Positions 45,582 to 55,370 are shown, counted from the stretch's first letter. The stretch: 64,000 nucleotides of DNA from Marinilabiliaceae bacterium (GCA_016933045.1 JAFGBR010000042.1:1-64000); one strand, 5' to 3'. A program made the numbers and translations. The notes: a model not told the origin generated them from the letters alone.

Positions 45582-46973
45582 ATGAAAAAAATCTACAATA
45601 AAAATTTCATATTAGGCATAACCCTTGTATCTGCAATGGGTGGCTTACTATTTGGCTACGACTGGGTTGTAATAGGTGGTGCAAAACCATTTTATGAACG
45701 TTTTTTCGAGATTACCAATTCAACAGGCTTACAAGGTTGGGTAATGAGTAGTGCCTTAATCGGGTGCCTTATTGGAGCAATTTTATCGGGTTTAATATCT
45801 GATAAGTATGGACGAAAACAACCCCTGATACTTGCAGCATTCCTTTTTACATTATCTGCAATAGGAACAGGAGCTGTTGATTCGCTTATCCCATTTGTAT
45901 TATACCGATTAATAGGAGGTGTAGGAATTGGTTTAGCATCGGCAATATCACCAATGTACATTGCCGAAATATCTCCATCGGAAATAAGGGGTAGATTGGT
46001 TTCCGTTAATCAACTTACTATTGTTATTGGAATACTTGCCGCACAAATAGTAAACTACTTTATTGCCGAAGAGGTACCCAAAATGGCTACTAATGAATTC
46101 ATTCAATCATCGTGGAACGGACAAATAGGATGGCGCTACATGTTTTGGGCCGAAACAATACCAGCACTATTATTTTTTGTTCTGGCATTTTTTATACCCG
46201 AAAGCCCCCGATATTTAATAAAAGCAGGCAATACCGATCGTGCCATAAAAACACTTTCTCGTATTGGAGGCGAAAAATATGCAGCTACAGAAGAGTTGAA
46301 TATTCATTCAACTATTTCGAAAGAGAATAAAAGAGTTAACTGGTCCGAATTATTTACAAAAAAATTACGCCCATTAATTATTTTAGGTATTGTACTTGCT
46401 GCCTTCCAACAATGGTGCGGCATAAATGTTATTTTCAACTATGCCGAAGAGATATTTACATCGGCCGGATATTCAGTTGGCGATATGATGTTTAATATTG
46501 TTATAACCGGCATTGTTAATCTTTTATTTACTTTAATTGCCATGCAAACAGTTGACAAACTTGGCCGAAGAAAACTGATGCTCATTGGCTCGGCTTCATT
46601 GGCTTTAATATACACCATTCTGGGCACTTGCTACTTTTTACAGGTTAAAGGATTAATGGTACTTATACTGGTTGTTCTGGCCATTGCAGCTTATGCTATG
46701 ACATTAGCACCTATAACATGGGTTCTTTTATCAGAAATATTTCCGAACCGTATTCGTGGAGCAGCTATGTCTCTTGCAACAACAGTACTATGGATAGCTT
46801 GCTTCGCATTAACATATTCATTTCCTATTCTTAACGAACATTTAAATGCAAGTGGCACTTTTTGGCTTTATGCACTGATTTGCATATCCGGATTCTTTTT
46901 CATTTTCAAAAAAGTAGTCGAAACAAAAGGTAAATCGCTCGAAGAAATCGAAAATCAATATCACATATCTTGA
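45582..46973 (+). CDS. MFS sugar/proton symporter (XylE/AraE-like)
   Basis: A 463-residue inner-membrane protein with 12 predicted helices of the sugar porter family. Diagnostic motifs are present: GGLLFGYDWVVIGG at the first helix, DKYGRKQP after helix 2, RLIGGVGIGLASAISPMYIAEISP at helix 4, FIPESPRYLI before the central loop, QQWCGINVIFNYAEEIF at helix 7, DKLGRRKL and the C-terminal ETKGKSLEEIE. In this family these support H+-coupled uptake of xylose, arabinose or a similar monosaccharide. Context with arabinofuranosidases and an AraC regulator suggests L-arabinose. It starts an operon with a GH2-like enzyme 13 bp downstream. Confidence 0.92.
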   Translation: MKKIYNKNFILGITLVSAMGGLLFGYDWVVIGGAKPFYERFFEITNSTGLQGWVMSSALIGCLIGAILSGLISDKYGRKQPLILAAFLFTLSAIGTGAVDSLIPFVLYRLIGGVGIGLASAISPMYIAEISPSEIRGRLVSVNQLTIVIGILAAQIVNYFIAEEVPKMATNEFIQSSWNGQIGWRYMFWAETIPALLFFVLAFFIPESPRYLIKAGNTDRAIKTLSRIGGEKYAATEELNIHSTISKENKRVNWSELFTKKLRPLIILGIVLAAFQQWCGINVIFNYAEEIFTSAGYSVGDMMFNIVITGIVNLLFTLIAMQTVDKLGRRKLMLIGSASLALIYTILGTCYFLQVKGLMVLILVVLAIAAYAMTLAPITWVLLSEIFPNRIRGAAMSLATTVLWIACFALTYSFPILNEHLNASGTFWLYALICISGFFFIFKKVVETKGKSLEEIENQYHIS

Positions 46974-46986
46974 TAAAGATACAACT

Positions 46987-49833
46987 ATGAGAAAAATATC
47001 ATTTTTAGTTCTGTCAATAATTATTCTAACATCCTGCAAAAATGATTTTTCAAATGAAATGGACATTTCGGGAGAATGGACTTACAAACTTGACACCAGT
47101 AGGGTTGGAATAAACGAAAAATGGGTAGACTCATCGTTCGTAAGCACAATATCGTTACCTGGAGCCTTAAGAGATTACAACATTGGCTTTGAACCCGATT
47201 TAAAAACTAAATGGACTGGAAGTATTTATGACAGCTCGTGGTATTTCAATCCAAAAATGGTAAAATACCGTCAACCGGGAAATATAAAATTCCCCTTTTG
47301 GCTCACCCCTGTAAAACATTTTGTAGGTGTTGCATGGTATAAAAAAGCAATTGAAATACCTGAAAACTGGGAAAATAAAGATCTCATTATACACTTTGAG
47401 CGTCCACACTGGCAAACAACCGTCTGGTTTGATACATTAGAATTAGGATCAGACAATAGCTTATCAACTCCTCATGAATTTATTGTATCAAAAAATATTC
47501 TAAAGTCAGGCAAACACATAATAACAGTACGCATTGATAATGCACTACGCTATGTAAATCCCGGCATTAATTCACATAGCGTTTCTGATCACACACAAGG
47601 CAACTGGAATGGTATAATTGGAAATATGAAACTAATTGCCAAAAACAGTGAACATATAAAACTGATAAAAATATTTCCCAACATTAAACTAAAAAGTGTT
47701 AAGACAACAATCATATTATCAAACAGTTTAGAGTCTAAAAACTCATCTGTACAAATATCAATTAAAGAACCCGGACAAACGAAAAATATTACTACTATAA
47801 CAAAATCGTGGCCAAAAGACTCGGATCAATTAACATTTGACATTCCAATAAGTAACCAAATAAAAACATGGAGCGAATTTGAACCAAATATTTATGAAAT
47901 GAACATTTCGCTACTAAATAACCAGATTGAAAAAGACAAAAAAACTCAACAATTTGGCATGAGAAAGTTTTCAATTGTCGACAAACACTTTGAAATAAAC
48001 GATACACCCATATTTTTAAGAGGAACAACAGAATGTTGTGTATTTCCAAAAACAGGTTATCCTCCCACAAATGAACAAGAGTGGGCTCGAATCTATTCAA
48101 TATGCAAATCATTTGGATTAAACCACATACGTTTCCACTCCTATTGTCCGCCTAAAGCTGCATTTGTTGCAGCCGACAAAGCCGGCTTTTATCTTCAGGT
48201 TGAAGGTCCCAGTTGGGCTAAATACTCTACCTCACTTGGACGTGGCAAACCCATTGATAAATATTTGATGGATGAAACCAAACGAATAATCGATACTTAC
48301 GGCAATCACCCATCATTTTGTATGATGGCTTATGGAAACGAACCCTCGGGCAATTACGTACCATATCTCGAAAATTGGGTCGATCATTTCAGAAAATATG
48401 ATCCACAAAGAGTCTTTACAGGTGCTTCGACAGGTAAAAGCTGGGCTATAATTGAAAACAGCGATTTCCTGGTAAGAGCTAAACCACGTGGGCTGGAATG
48501 GAAAAATAAGCAACCTGAGAGTTTATTCGATTACCGCGACAAAACAGAGGATCAGCAAAAGCCTTATGTAACTTTTGAAATGGGGCAATGGTGTTCTTTT
48601 CCAAATTTTAAAGAGATAAAAAAATACACCGGCTCATTAAAAGCAAAAAACTTTGAATTGTTCGAAGAAGATTTAAACGATCATCACATGGGCAATCAGG
48701 CCAACGATTTTCTATTAGCATCTGGCAAACTTCAGGCATCGTGCTACAAACAAGAGATCGAAGCAACTTTAAGAACTCCTAACCTTGCTGGTTTTCAATT
48801 ATTAAGTTTAAACGATTTTTCAGGTCAGGGAACAGCCTTAGTAGGTGTACTGGATGCATTTTGGGATGAAAAAGGTTACATATCAGCCACTGAATTCAAG
48901 TCGTTTTGCAACCAGGTTGTTCCATTAATCCGAATTGAAAAATACACATGGGAAACAAATGATACCTTAAAAGCTTATGCCGAAGTTGCCAACTTTAGTG
49001 GAACACCTTTACCAAATGCATCAATAAAATGGAATTTGTCAAACGAAAAAGGAATAGGCATAGATAGTGGTTTTATTATTAAAGACACCATCAATATTGG
49101 AAATGGAATAAAACTTGGAACAATTAAATCATCTTTATCGGTTATTAAACAAGCCCAAAAACTTGTTTTGTCACTTTCAGTTAATCAGTTTTGTAACAAA
49201 TGGAACGTATGGATATATCCAAATTCGACAAATGCCGAAATAAACAAAGATGTTTTTATTACACAAACCTTAAACACCGAAGCCGAAAATATATTAAAAC
49301 AAGGAGGAAAAGTACTCTTAATAGCATCGGGTAAAGTAGAAAACGGGAAAGATGTTATTCAATACCAAACACCGGTATTTTGGAACACATCGTGGTTTCG
49401 GATGCGACCTCCTCACACAACAGGTATTTTTATTCAACATAACCATCCATCGTTAAACGACTTCCCTACCGATTATTACAGCGACCTGCAATGGTGGGAT
49501 ATAGCTAACCGACAACAGGTTATGAATATTGAGAATTTCCAGCCCGATTTTAAACCAATCATTCAACCAATAGATACATGGTTTATGAACAGACGCCTTG
49601 CAATGTTATTTGAAACAAAAATTGATGAAGGAAATTTAATGGTTTGCAGTATCGATTTGTTATCCGACATTGAATTGCGTCCCGTTGCCCGTCAATTAAG
49701 AAAAAGTATTTTAAACTACATGATCTCTGATGAGTTTAATCCTAAACAAAAAGTGAGCATCGATATAATAAAAGAGTTATTCGAAGTGAAAGAGCGCGAA
49801 GGATGGAATTCGTATGTAAATGAGAATCCTTAA
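46987..49833 (+). CDS. GH2-like glycoside hydrolase, lipoprotein
   Basis: A 948-residue lipoprotein (signal ILTSC, Cys18) with the GH2 order: jelly-roll sugar-binding domain (about 50-220), immunoglobulin-like domain (230-320) and TIM barrel (330-620). The barrel has FLRGTTECCVFPKTGYPPTN, NHIRFHSYCPPKAAFVAAD, and the likely acid/base glutamate in MAYGNEPSGNY (near 449). A candidate nucleophile is the glutamate in VTFEMGQWCSF (near 534). A long beta-rich C-terminal region follows. It belongs to a divergent GH2 group often seen in Bacteroidota glycan loci; the substrate cannot be given, with beta-galactoside, glucuronide or arabinoside possible. It is co-transcribed with the sugar porter. Confidence 0.8.
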   Translation: MRKISFLVLSIIILTSCKNDFSNEMDISGEWTYKLDTSRVGINEKWVDSSFVSTISLPGALRDYNIGFEPDLKTKWTGSIYDSSWYFNPKMVKYRQPGNIKFPFWLTPVKHFVGVAWYKKAIEIPENWENKDLIIHFERPHWQTTVWFDTLELGSDNSLSTPHEFIVSKNILKSGKHIITVRIDNALRYVNPGINSHSVSDHTQGNWNGIIGNMKLIAKNSEHIKLIKIFPNIKLKSVKTTIILSNSLESKNSSVQISIKEPGQTKNITTITKSWPKDSDQLTFDIPISNQIKTWSEFEPNIYEMNISLLNNQIEKDKKTQQFGMRKFSIVDKHFEINDTPIFLRGTTECCVFPKTGYPPTNEQEWARIYSICKSFGLNHIRFHSYCPPKAAFVAADKAGFYLQVEGPSWAKYSTSLGRGKPIDKYLMDETKRIIDTYGNHPSFCMMAYGNEPSGNYVPYLENWVDHFRKYDPQRVFTGASTGKSWAIIENSDFLVRAKPRGLEWKNKQPESLFDYRDKTEDQQKPYVTFEMGQWCSFPNFKEIKKYTGSLKAKNFELFEEDLNDHHMGNQANDFLLASGKLQASCYKQEIEATLRTPNLAGFQLLSLNDFSGQGTALVGVLDAFWDEKGYISATEFKSFCNQVVPLIRIEKYTWETNDTLKAYAEVANFSGTPLPNASIKWNLSNEKGIGIDSGFIIKDTINIGNGIKLGTIKSSLSVIKQAQKLVLSLSVNQFCNKWNVWIYPNSTNAEINKDVFITQTLNTEAENILKQGGKVLLIASGKVENGKDVIQYQTPVFWNTSWFRMRPPHTTGIFIQHNHPSLNDFPTDYYSDLQWWDIANRQQVMNIENFQPDFKPIIQPIDTWFMNRRLAMLFETKIDEGNLMVCSIDLLSDIELRPVARQLRKSILNYMISDEFNPKQKVSIDIIKELFEVKEREGWNSYVNENP

Positions 49834-49863
49834 TTAACAATAAAATAGTTATCGATTTGAATT

Positions 49864-49961
49864 AAAGCGAGTTTTAAACTAATGTTAGGCATTGCTGGCG
49901 CGAATTTATAACTAACATTCTTAAAAATCGCTTTGCTGGCGCGAGTTTTCAACTCGTGTCC
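49864..49961. repeat. REP/MITE-like palindromic element
   Basis: An imperfect inverted repeat (AAAGCGAGTTTTAA followed by AATGTTAG at 49864-49888, and its complement at 49911-49934, with one mismatch and a small gap) encloses TTGCTGGCGCGAATT. The GC-rich core recurs as TTGCTGGCGCGAGTTTTC at 49933-49950, whose CGAGTT/AACTCG arms form a second small hairpin ending at 49957. GGCGCGAG-type cores in AT-rich DNA are typical of REP elements mobilised by RAYT-like enzymes. The copy number in this genome cannot be seen. Confidence 0.65.
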
Positions 49962-50021
49962 TAAAATTAAACTCAGAGCTAAAAAACAATAAATTAAACA
50001 TTCACAATACAAACAAAAATC

Positions 50022-53000
50022 ATGAAGGTCAAAGCTTGGCACGAAACAGTTATTATACCTACCTACGAAATAGGAGAACCCGAAAAAAACCCAATATTCC
50101 TCGAAAAAAGAGTTTATCAGGGTAGTAGCGGAGTTGTTTACCCATATCCGGTTATCGAAAAAATACATGATGAAAAAACAGACAAACCATGGGATGTAAT
50201 ATACCTCGAAAATGATTACTTAAAAATAATGATATTACCTCAACTTGGGGGACGGGTTCAAATGGCTTACGACAAAATGAAACAACGTCATTTCGTTTAT
50301 TACAACCATGTTATAAAACCAGCTTTAGTTGGACTAACAGGCCCATGGATTTCGGGAGGTATCGAATTTAACTGGCCACAACACCATCGTCCATCAACAT
50401 ACGAACCAACCGATTCTTTCATTGAAGAAAACAATGATGGTAGTATTACCGTTTGGTGCAACGAAACTGAACGTATGTTTAGAACCCGGGGAATGGCCGG
50501 TTTTACTTTATATCCAGATAAAGCTTATATGGAGATTAAAGTTAAATTATACAACAGAACTGATGTACCGCAAACATTCCTTTGGTGGGCAAATCCGGCT
50601 GTTAAAGTAAACGACCACTATCAATCAGTTTTTCCACCCGACGTACATGCGGTCTTCGACCATGGAAAACGCGATGTATCATCATTCCCTATTGCCACAG
50701 GAACCTATTACAAAGTAGATTATTCACCCGGAACAGACATTTCACGATATAAAAACTTACCTGTTCCCACCTCGTATATGGCCATAACCTCGAAATACGA
50801 TTTTGTTGGTGGTTACGAAAACGATAGCAAAGGTGGTTTATTACATATTGCCAACCACCATGTATCACCTGGTAAAAAGCAATGGACATGGGGAAATGGA
50901 GACTTTGGCCAGGCCTGGGATCGAAACCTAACCGATGAAGATGGCCCCTATATAGAATTAATGTGCGGTGTTTACACCGACAACCAACCCGATTTTACTT
51001 GGCTAATGCCGGGTGAAGAAAAAAGCTTCTGCCAGTATTTCATGCCATATCGCGATTTGGGAGTAGTTAAAAATGCAACTAAAGAAGCTATGGTGAATTT
51101 AGAGATTGACAATAATTCTTTAATAATAAAAGCTTACACAACTTCTATTTATAATCAGGGTATAATAAAATTAACTAATAACTCTGAAATATTATTTATC
51201 GACACATTTGATTTTCATCCGGGAACCTCATACGAAAAACAAATTAATATTGAGTCTAATATTGATATATCCAAACTAAAAATTGAAGTTTTAACCTCCG
51301 ATAACGTATCACTTGTTAGCTGGCAACCCGAAACTGAACAAACAAAAGAAATCCCAAAACCTGCTATTGCTGCCAAAAATCCTGAAAATATTGAAAGTAA
51401 TGAACAACTATACTTAACAGGCCTTCACCTCGAACAGTACCGTCATGCAACATTCGATCCACGGCCATACTACACAGAAGCATTGAATCGCGATGAAAAA
51501 GACTATCGTTGCAATAACGCCCTTGGATTTTGGCACTTAAGACGAAGCCAGTTTAACAAGGCCGAAAAGTATTTTCGTAATGCCATTGAAACAATTACAG
51601 AACGAAACCCAAACCCCATTGATGGTGAACCATTTTACAATTTAGGGCTTACATTACGATACCAAGATAAAAACGAAGAAGCATACAATTTTTTTCACAA
51701 AGCTGTATGGAATGCAGCATGGATGGATAATGGTTATTTTCAGCTAGCCCGGTTAGATATAGTAAATGGAAACTTAAATACGGCTCTTGAAAATATCGAC
51801 CGGTCATTAATACGAAACTGGCACAACCATAAAGCGCGACACTTAAAAGCTGCAATTCTGCGAAAACTAAACAAATACAACGAAGCACTTAATTTATGTG
51901 AAGATTCATTAAAAATAGACCCTTTTAATTACGGAATATATTTCGAGAGTTATTTGTTAGGAAACAATGATGCATTAATAAATTTGAAAACTCTAATCCG
52001 AAAAAATATACATAGCTATATTGAATTCTCACTTGATTATGCATGGGCAGGTTTATTTGATGAAGCATCGAAATTGATTGAATTAGGCATTAGTGAGCAA
52101 ACCGGGTTAAATATTTTTCCTTTAGCTTTTTATTATCAGGCCTGGTTTAATCATAAAAATGGAAATCAAGAAAAATCGGCAAACAGCTTAAAAGATGCTG
52201 TAAATGCTAATACTAACTTCGGTTTTCCCAACCAGCCCGAAGCAATTATTGCTTTAGAGTGGGCTGCTACAGTTAATAAGGTGGATTATAAAGTATACTA
52301 CTACCTTGGGAATTACTGGTATGCACACAAAAACTATGACAAAGCAATTGAATGCTGGGAAAAATCAACTTCAATAAATAATCAATTCCCAACCACATAT
52401 AGAAATTTAGCTTTAGCCTATTTTAACAAAAAAGGAGATGCGAAAAAATCTTTAACCTTTATAAAAAAAGCATTTGATCTTGATAATTCCGATGCACGTG
52501 TTTTCATGGAAATGGATCAACTTTTAAAACGACTAAACCACGATTCAAAAATAAGATTAGAGTTATTCATAAAACACCAGGAATTAATTAATCAACGCGA
52601 TGATTTATTTTTAGAACAGATCACATTATATAACAACCTGGAGCAATATTCTAAAGCATACGAACTGATAATGTCGCACAAGTTTCACCCTTGGGAAGGA
52701 GGCGAAGGAAAGGTTACTGGACAATATGTTTATAGCTTAACAGCAATGGCCAAGGAAGCTATAAAACAAAAAAACTATAAAAAAGCCATTGATTACCTTA
52801 ATAAAGCTCAAACATACCCATATAATTTAGGGGAAGGTAAACTTTATGGAGCTCAAGAAAATGAGATACTATATTACTTAGGAAATGCTTATGAAGGACT
52901 TAATGAGTTTACTTCTGCCAAAAAATACTGGACATCAGCATCACAAGGGTTAAAAGAGGTTTCAGCTGCATTTTTTTATAACGACCAACAACCCGAAACA

Positions 53001-53240
53001 ATATATTTTCAAGGATTAGCACTAATTAAACTTAACAAAAAAGAAGAAGCCAAACAACGGTTCGATAAGCTATTAAAGTATGGAAATGAACACATTAACG
53101 ATAAAATAAAAATTGACTATTTTGCAGTTTCACTCCCCGATTTGTTAATTTGGGAAGATGATTTAGATAAACGCAATCAACTTTTTTGCCAAAAACTAAT
53201 TGAGCTTGGCAATAACGGACTAGCTTTGTTAAACCACTAA
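50022..53240 (+). CDS. DUF5107 and TPR protein
   Basis: A 1072-residue protein without a signal peptide, so likely cytoplasmic. The N-terminal part (about 1-360) is a DUF5107 domain, a mutarotase/GH-like beta-sandwich with ILPQLGGRVQMAYD, GGIEFNWPQHHRPSTYEP and LMCGVYTDNQPDFTWLMPGE. The C-terminal part (about 470-1060) holds many TPR helices, for example NNALGFWHLRRSQFNKAEKY and YYLGNYWYAHKNYDKAIECW. Proteins of this layout occur in carbohydrate loci of many phyla; the biochemical role is unknown to me. It follows the GH2 gene on the same strand after 188 bp containing a REP-like element, which may weaken co-transcription. A sugar epimerase or intracellular hydrolase role is possible. Confidence 0.82.
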   Translation: MKVKAWHETVIIPTYEIGEPEKNPIFLEKRVYQGSSGVVYPYPVIEKIHDEKTDKPWDVIYLENDYLKIMILPQLGGRVQMAYDKMKQRHFVYYNHVIKPALVGLTGPWISGGIEFNWPQHHRPSTYEPTDSFIEENNDGSITVWCNETERMFRTRGMAGFTLYPDKAYMEIKVKLYNRTDVPQTFLWWANPAVKVNDHYQSVFPPDVHAVFDHGKRDVSSFPIATGTYYKVDYSPGTDISRYKNLPVPTSYMAITSKYDFVGGYENDSKGGLLHIANHHVSPGKKQWTWGNGDFGQAWDRNLTDEDGPYIELMCGVYTDNQPDFTWLMPGEEKSFCQYFMPYRDLGVVKNATKEAMVNLEIDNNSLIIKAYTTSIYNQGIIKLTNNSEILFIDTFDFHPGTSYEKQINIESNIDISKLKIEVLTSDNVSLVSWQPETEQTKEIPKPAIAAKNPENIESNEQLYLTGLHLEQYRHATFDPRPYYTEALNRDEKDYRCNNALGFWHLRRSQFNKAEKYFRNAIETITERNPNPIDGEPFYNLGLTLRYQDKNEEAYNFFHKAVWNAAWMDNGYFQLARLDIVNGNLNTALENIDRSLIRNWHNHKARHLKAAILRKLNKYNEALNLCEDSLKIDPFNYGIYFESYLLGNNDALINLKTLIRKNIHSYIEFSLDYAWAGLFDEASKLIELGISEQTGLNIFPLAFYYQAWFNHKNGNQEKSANSLKDAVNANTNFGFPNQPEAIIALEWAATVNKVDYKVYYYLGNYWYAHKNYDKAIECWEKSTSINNQFPTTYRNLALAYFNKKGDAKKSLTFIKKAFDLDNSDARVFMEMDQLLKRLNHDSKIRLELFIKHQELINQRDDLFLEQITLYNNLEQYSKAYELIMSHKFHPWEGGEGKVTGQYVYSLTAMAKEAIKQKNYKKAIDYLNKAQTYPYNLGEGKLYGAQENEILYYLGNAYEGLNEFTSAKKYWTSASQGLKEVSAAFFYNDQQPETIYFQGLALIKLNKKEEAKQRFDKLLKYGNEHINDKIKIDYFAVSLPDLLIWEDDLDKRNQLFCQKLIELGNNGLALLNH

Positions 53241-53797
53241 ATACAACATTTTCAATAAATGAATTTTTATTCAAATACGAATCAAGTGTTGTAAATCAGA
53301 GCTAGTAGAATAGAATAGTCATGAAACAGCAATAAATTACCATGTAATTATGCAAATAAAATAAGATTCCCACCTACGCGAGAATGAGAGGCTATTGTAA
53401 TTACCTTTACTGCAATTACGCTTCATCATCCCCGCGTAGACTGGAATTTCCAACATATTGTAACTCCTAATAAATCAGTTCGGTTCATCATATTAAAACA
53501 AAAATATAAAGAGATATTAGACTGACAAAATAGACTAATTATACATTCAATACTCTTAAATACTACTACATCTTGAACATCTGTCTGAAATCCAAAAATC
53601 TTCTTATCATCAAAGTCATATGAAAAATTAAATTTAAACAATCTCATAATAATATTTAATAAAGCAAACATCCGCCTGAAGCAGACAAACATGTGAGATC
53701 TTTTTTGAACTAAAAAAAGATGATTAACCATCCATTTTTGCAAAAAAATCATTAATCTAGCACTTTAAATAAGATCTCCTTGTTTAGATATATAGTT
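53241..53797. other. Non-coding stretch with a REP-like inverted repeat
   Basis: No convincing gene lies between the DUF5107 and ferritin-VIT1 genes. It contains an inverted pair: ATTCCCACCTACGCGAGAAT at 53366-53385 and its relative ATCCCCGCGTAGACTGGAAT at 53428-53447. A 108-codon minus-strand frame (53426-53752) has poor codon content, lies over the repeat and is not called. Confidence 0.6.
53366..53447. repeat. Inverted repeat related to CCCGCGTAGGCGGGAAT elements
   Basis: Arms at 53366-53387 and 53426-53447 are complementary at about 17 of 22 positions. Both resemble the widespread intergenic repeat built on TTCCCGCGTAGGCGGGAA. The centre has its own direct repeat of the form GTAATTAC/GCAATTACG. 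It is likely a decayed mobile palindrome. Confidence 0.6.
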
Positions 53798-54685
53798 ATG
53801 ACAGAAAAGCAAATAATAAGCATTCCTGAGGCCGATAAAATCAAACTCATAAAATATCAGCAAACCGAAGTAACCGAAAGTGAAATTTACATTCGCATTT
53901 CAAACATTGTTAAAGATGCTGAAAACAAAATAGTTTTACGAAAGATTGCAAGCGATGAAGCAAGACACGCCAAAGTTTTTGCAAAATACACGGGAATAAA
54001 TCCCAAACCCAACAAATGGAATGTTTTCATTTACATTTTAATAGCCCGTATTTTTGGAATCACATTTGCTGTTAAGCTGCTTGAAAAAAATGAAGCATCT
54101 GCCGAAAAAAATTATGCCAAAATTAAAAGCGTTCCCGAAATTCAATCAATAATAGACGACGAAGACAACCACGAACAAGAGTTAATTAATATGATTAACG
54201 AAGAACGATTACAATATTTAGGTTCAATTGTTTTGGGTTTAAACGATGCTTTAGTTGAACTTACCGGAGCTTTAGCCGGGTTCACCCTGGCATTGCAATC
54301 GCCTCAATTAGTAGCTCTTACTGGAACCATTACCGGAATTGCAGCAGCTTTATCAATGGCTTCATCAGAATTTCTTTCAACACGAGTTGAAGAAAACGAT
54401 AAAACTGCGGCCAAAGCTGCTCTATATACCGGTTCGGCATATTTTGCTACAGTTATCATTTTAATACTCCCTTTTTTAATATTAAACAATGTTTTTATTT
54501 CATTAGGCATTTCAATAACATCTGCAATAGGAATCATTGCTTTCTTCAATTACTATTATTCAATAGTAAAAGACGACAGCTTTAAAAAACGTTTTACCGA
54601 AATGGCTCTTATTAGTATTGGAGTTGCAACTATAAGTTTTGGGATAGGTTATGTGTTAAAACAATTTATGGGTATTGAAGCTTAA
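53798..54685 (+). CDS. Ferritin-like/VIT1 iron transporter (MbfA-type)
   Basis: A 295-residue inner-membrane protein. ATG 53798 is preferred to TTG 53780. Residues 1-140 form a rubrerythrin/ferritin-like di-iron domain (TEVTESEIYIRISNI, then IASDEARHAKVFAKYTG with the E-x-x-H pair, and DDEDNHEQELINMI). Residues 145-295 are a VIT1/CCC1 transporter domain with LGLNDALVELTGALAGFTLA and SMASSEFLSTRVEENDK. Fusions of this type (erythrin-VIT1, MbfA) export Fe2+ and protect against iron and peroxide stress. The convergent Crp/Fnr gene ends 8 bp away. Manganese transport is an alternative. Confidence 0.87.
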   Translation: MTEKQIISIPEADKIKLIKYQQTEVTESEIYIRISNIVKDAENKIVLRKIASDEARHAKVFAKYTGINPKPNKWNVFIYILIARIFGITFAVKLLEKNEASAEKNYAKIKSVPEIQSIIDDEDNHEQELINMINEERLQYLGSIVLGLNDALVELTGALAGFTLALQSPQLVALTGTITGIAAALSMASSEFLSTRVEENDKTAAKAALYTGSAYFATVIILILPFLILNNVFISLGISITSAIGIIAFFNYYYSIVKDDSFKKRFTEMALISIGVATISFGIGYVLKQFMGIEA

Positions 54686-54692
54686 AAACTTA

Positions 54693-55370
54693 CTATCCGT
54701 GCATACTAACATCTTTTAATTTATCAGTGTTTTTTATAATGATATCTTTACCGTCAGAAATAATCAACCCGTCCTGTTCAAACTCTTTTAGTATTTTAAC
54801 AGTACTTTCTGTTGTAATACCTGCAAAATCTGCTAAATCCTTACGCGTTAAATAATTAAAAACAGAATCATTACCAAATTGAGATGATGACAAATAGAGT
54901 AATGCCGACGCCAATTTTCCGGGCATCTGTTTCTGAATGGTTTCTTTAATTGTTTCCAACAAATGATTTTCACTTAAATAATTACGTGCTACAACCCTAA
55001 AAGCAAAATCTTTATTCTCGAGAAGCATATTTTTTAACGCATCTTTATTTATCATACATATATTAGAATCGGTAATAGCCGATGCCGTATACTGGTAAAG
55101 AGTCTCTCCAAAAACAGCCTGAAATGCTATAAAATCACCCGATCGTAATAAACGAATGGCCTTTTGCCTGTTTCTGCTTAACTCGATATAAACCTTAACC
55201 AAGCCATCTACAACATATAAAACATAAGGAGCAAATGCACCCTGCTTACAAATTGTTTCCCCTTTCTGATATGAGATTTGTTTTTTTTCAACCTTTAAAT
55301 ATTCAATTTCTTCGGGATGCAAATCTCTAAAACAAGGACTACTATTAAAAATATCTAACGTACTGTCCAT
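54693..55370 (-). CDS. Crp/Fnr family transcriptional regulator
   Basis: A 225-residue regulator with a cyclic-nucleotide-type beta-roll (about 20-125; QKAIRLLRSGDFIAFQAVFG), a dimerisation helix (130-150) and a winged helix-turn-helix (about 165-220; LTRKDLADFAGITTESTVKI). An N-terminal cysteine (CFRDLHPEEIEYL) is present, but the four-cysteine Fe-S set of FNR is not, so oxygen sensing by a 4Fe-4S cluster is unlikely. Similar Bacteroidota proteins respond to nitrosative or oxidative stress. It is convergent with the iron exporter gene, and its own promoter is not well defined. Targets are unknown. Confidence 0.88.
   Translation of the reverse strand: MDSTLDIFNSSPCFRDLHPEEIEYLKVEKKQISYQKGETICKQGAFAPYVLYVVDGLVKVYIELSRNRQKAIRLLRSGDFIAFQAVFGETLYQYTASAITDSNICMINKDALKNMLLENKDFAFRVVARNYLSENHLLETIKETIQKQMPGKLASALLYLSSSQFGNDSVFNYLTRKDLADFAGITTESTVKILKEFEQDGLIISDGKDIIIKNTDKLKDVSMHG

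Noticed and set aside
53426-53752. 108-codon minus-strand frame as a gene
   Set aside because: It runs through the REP-like repeat, has irregular codon use, no recognisable domain and no promoter.
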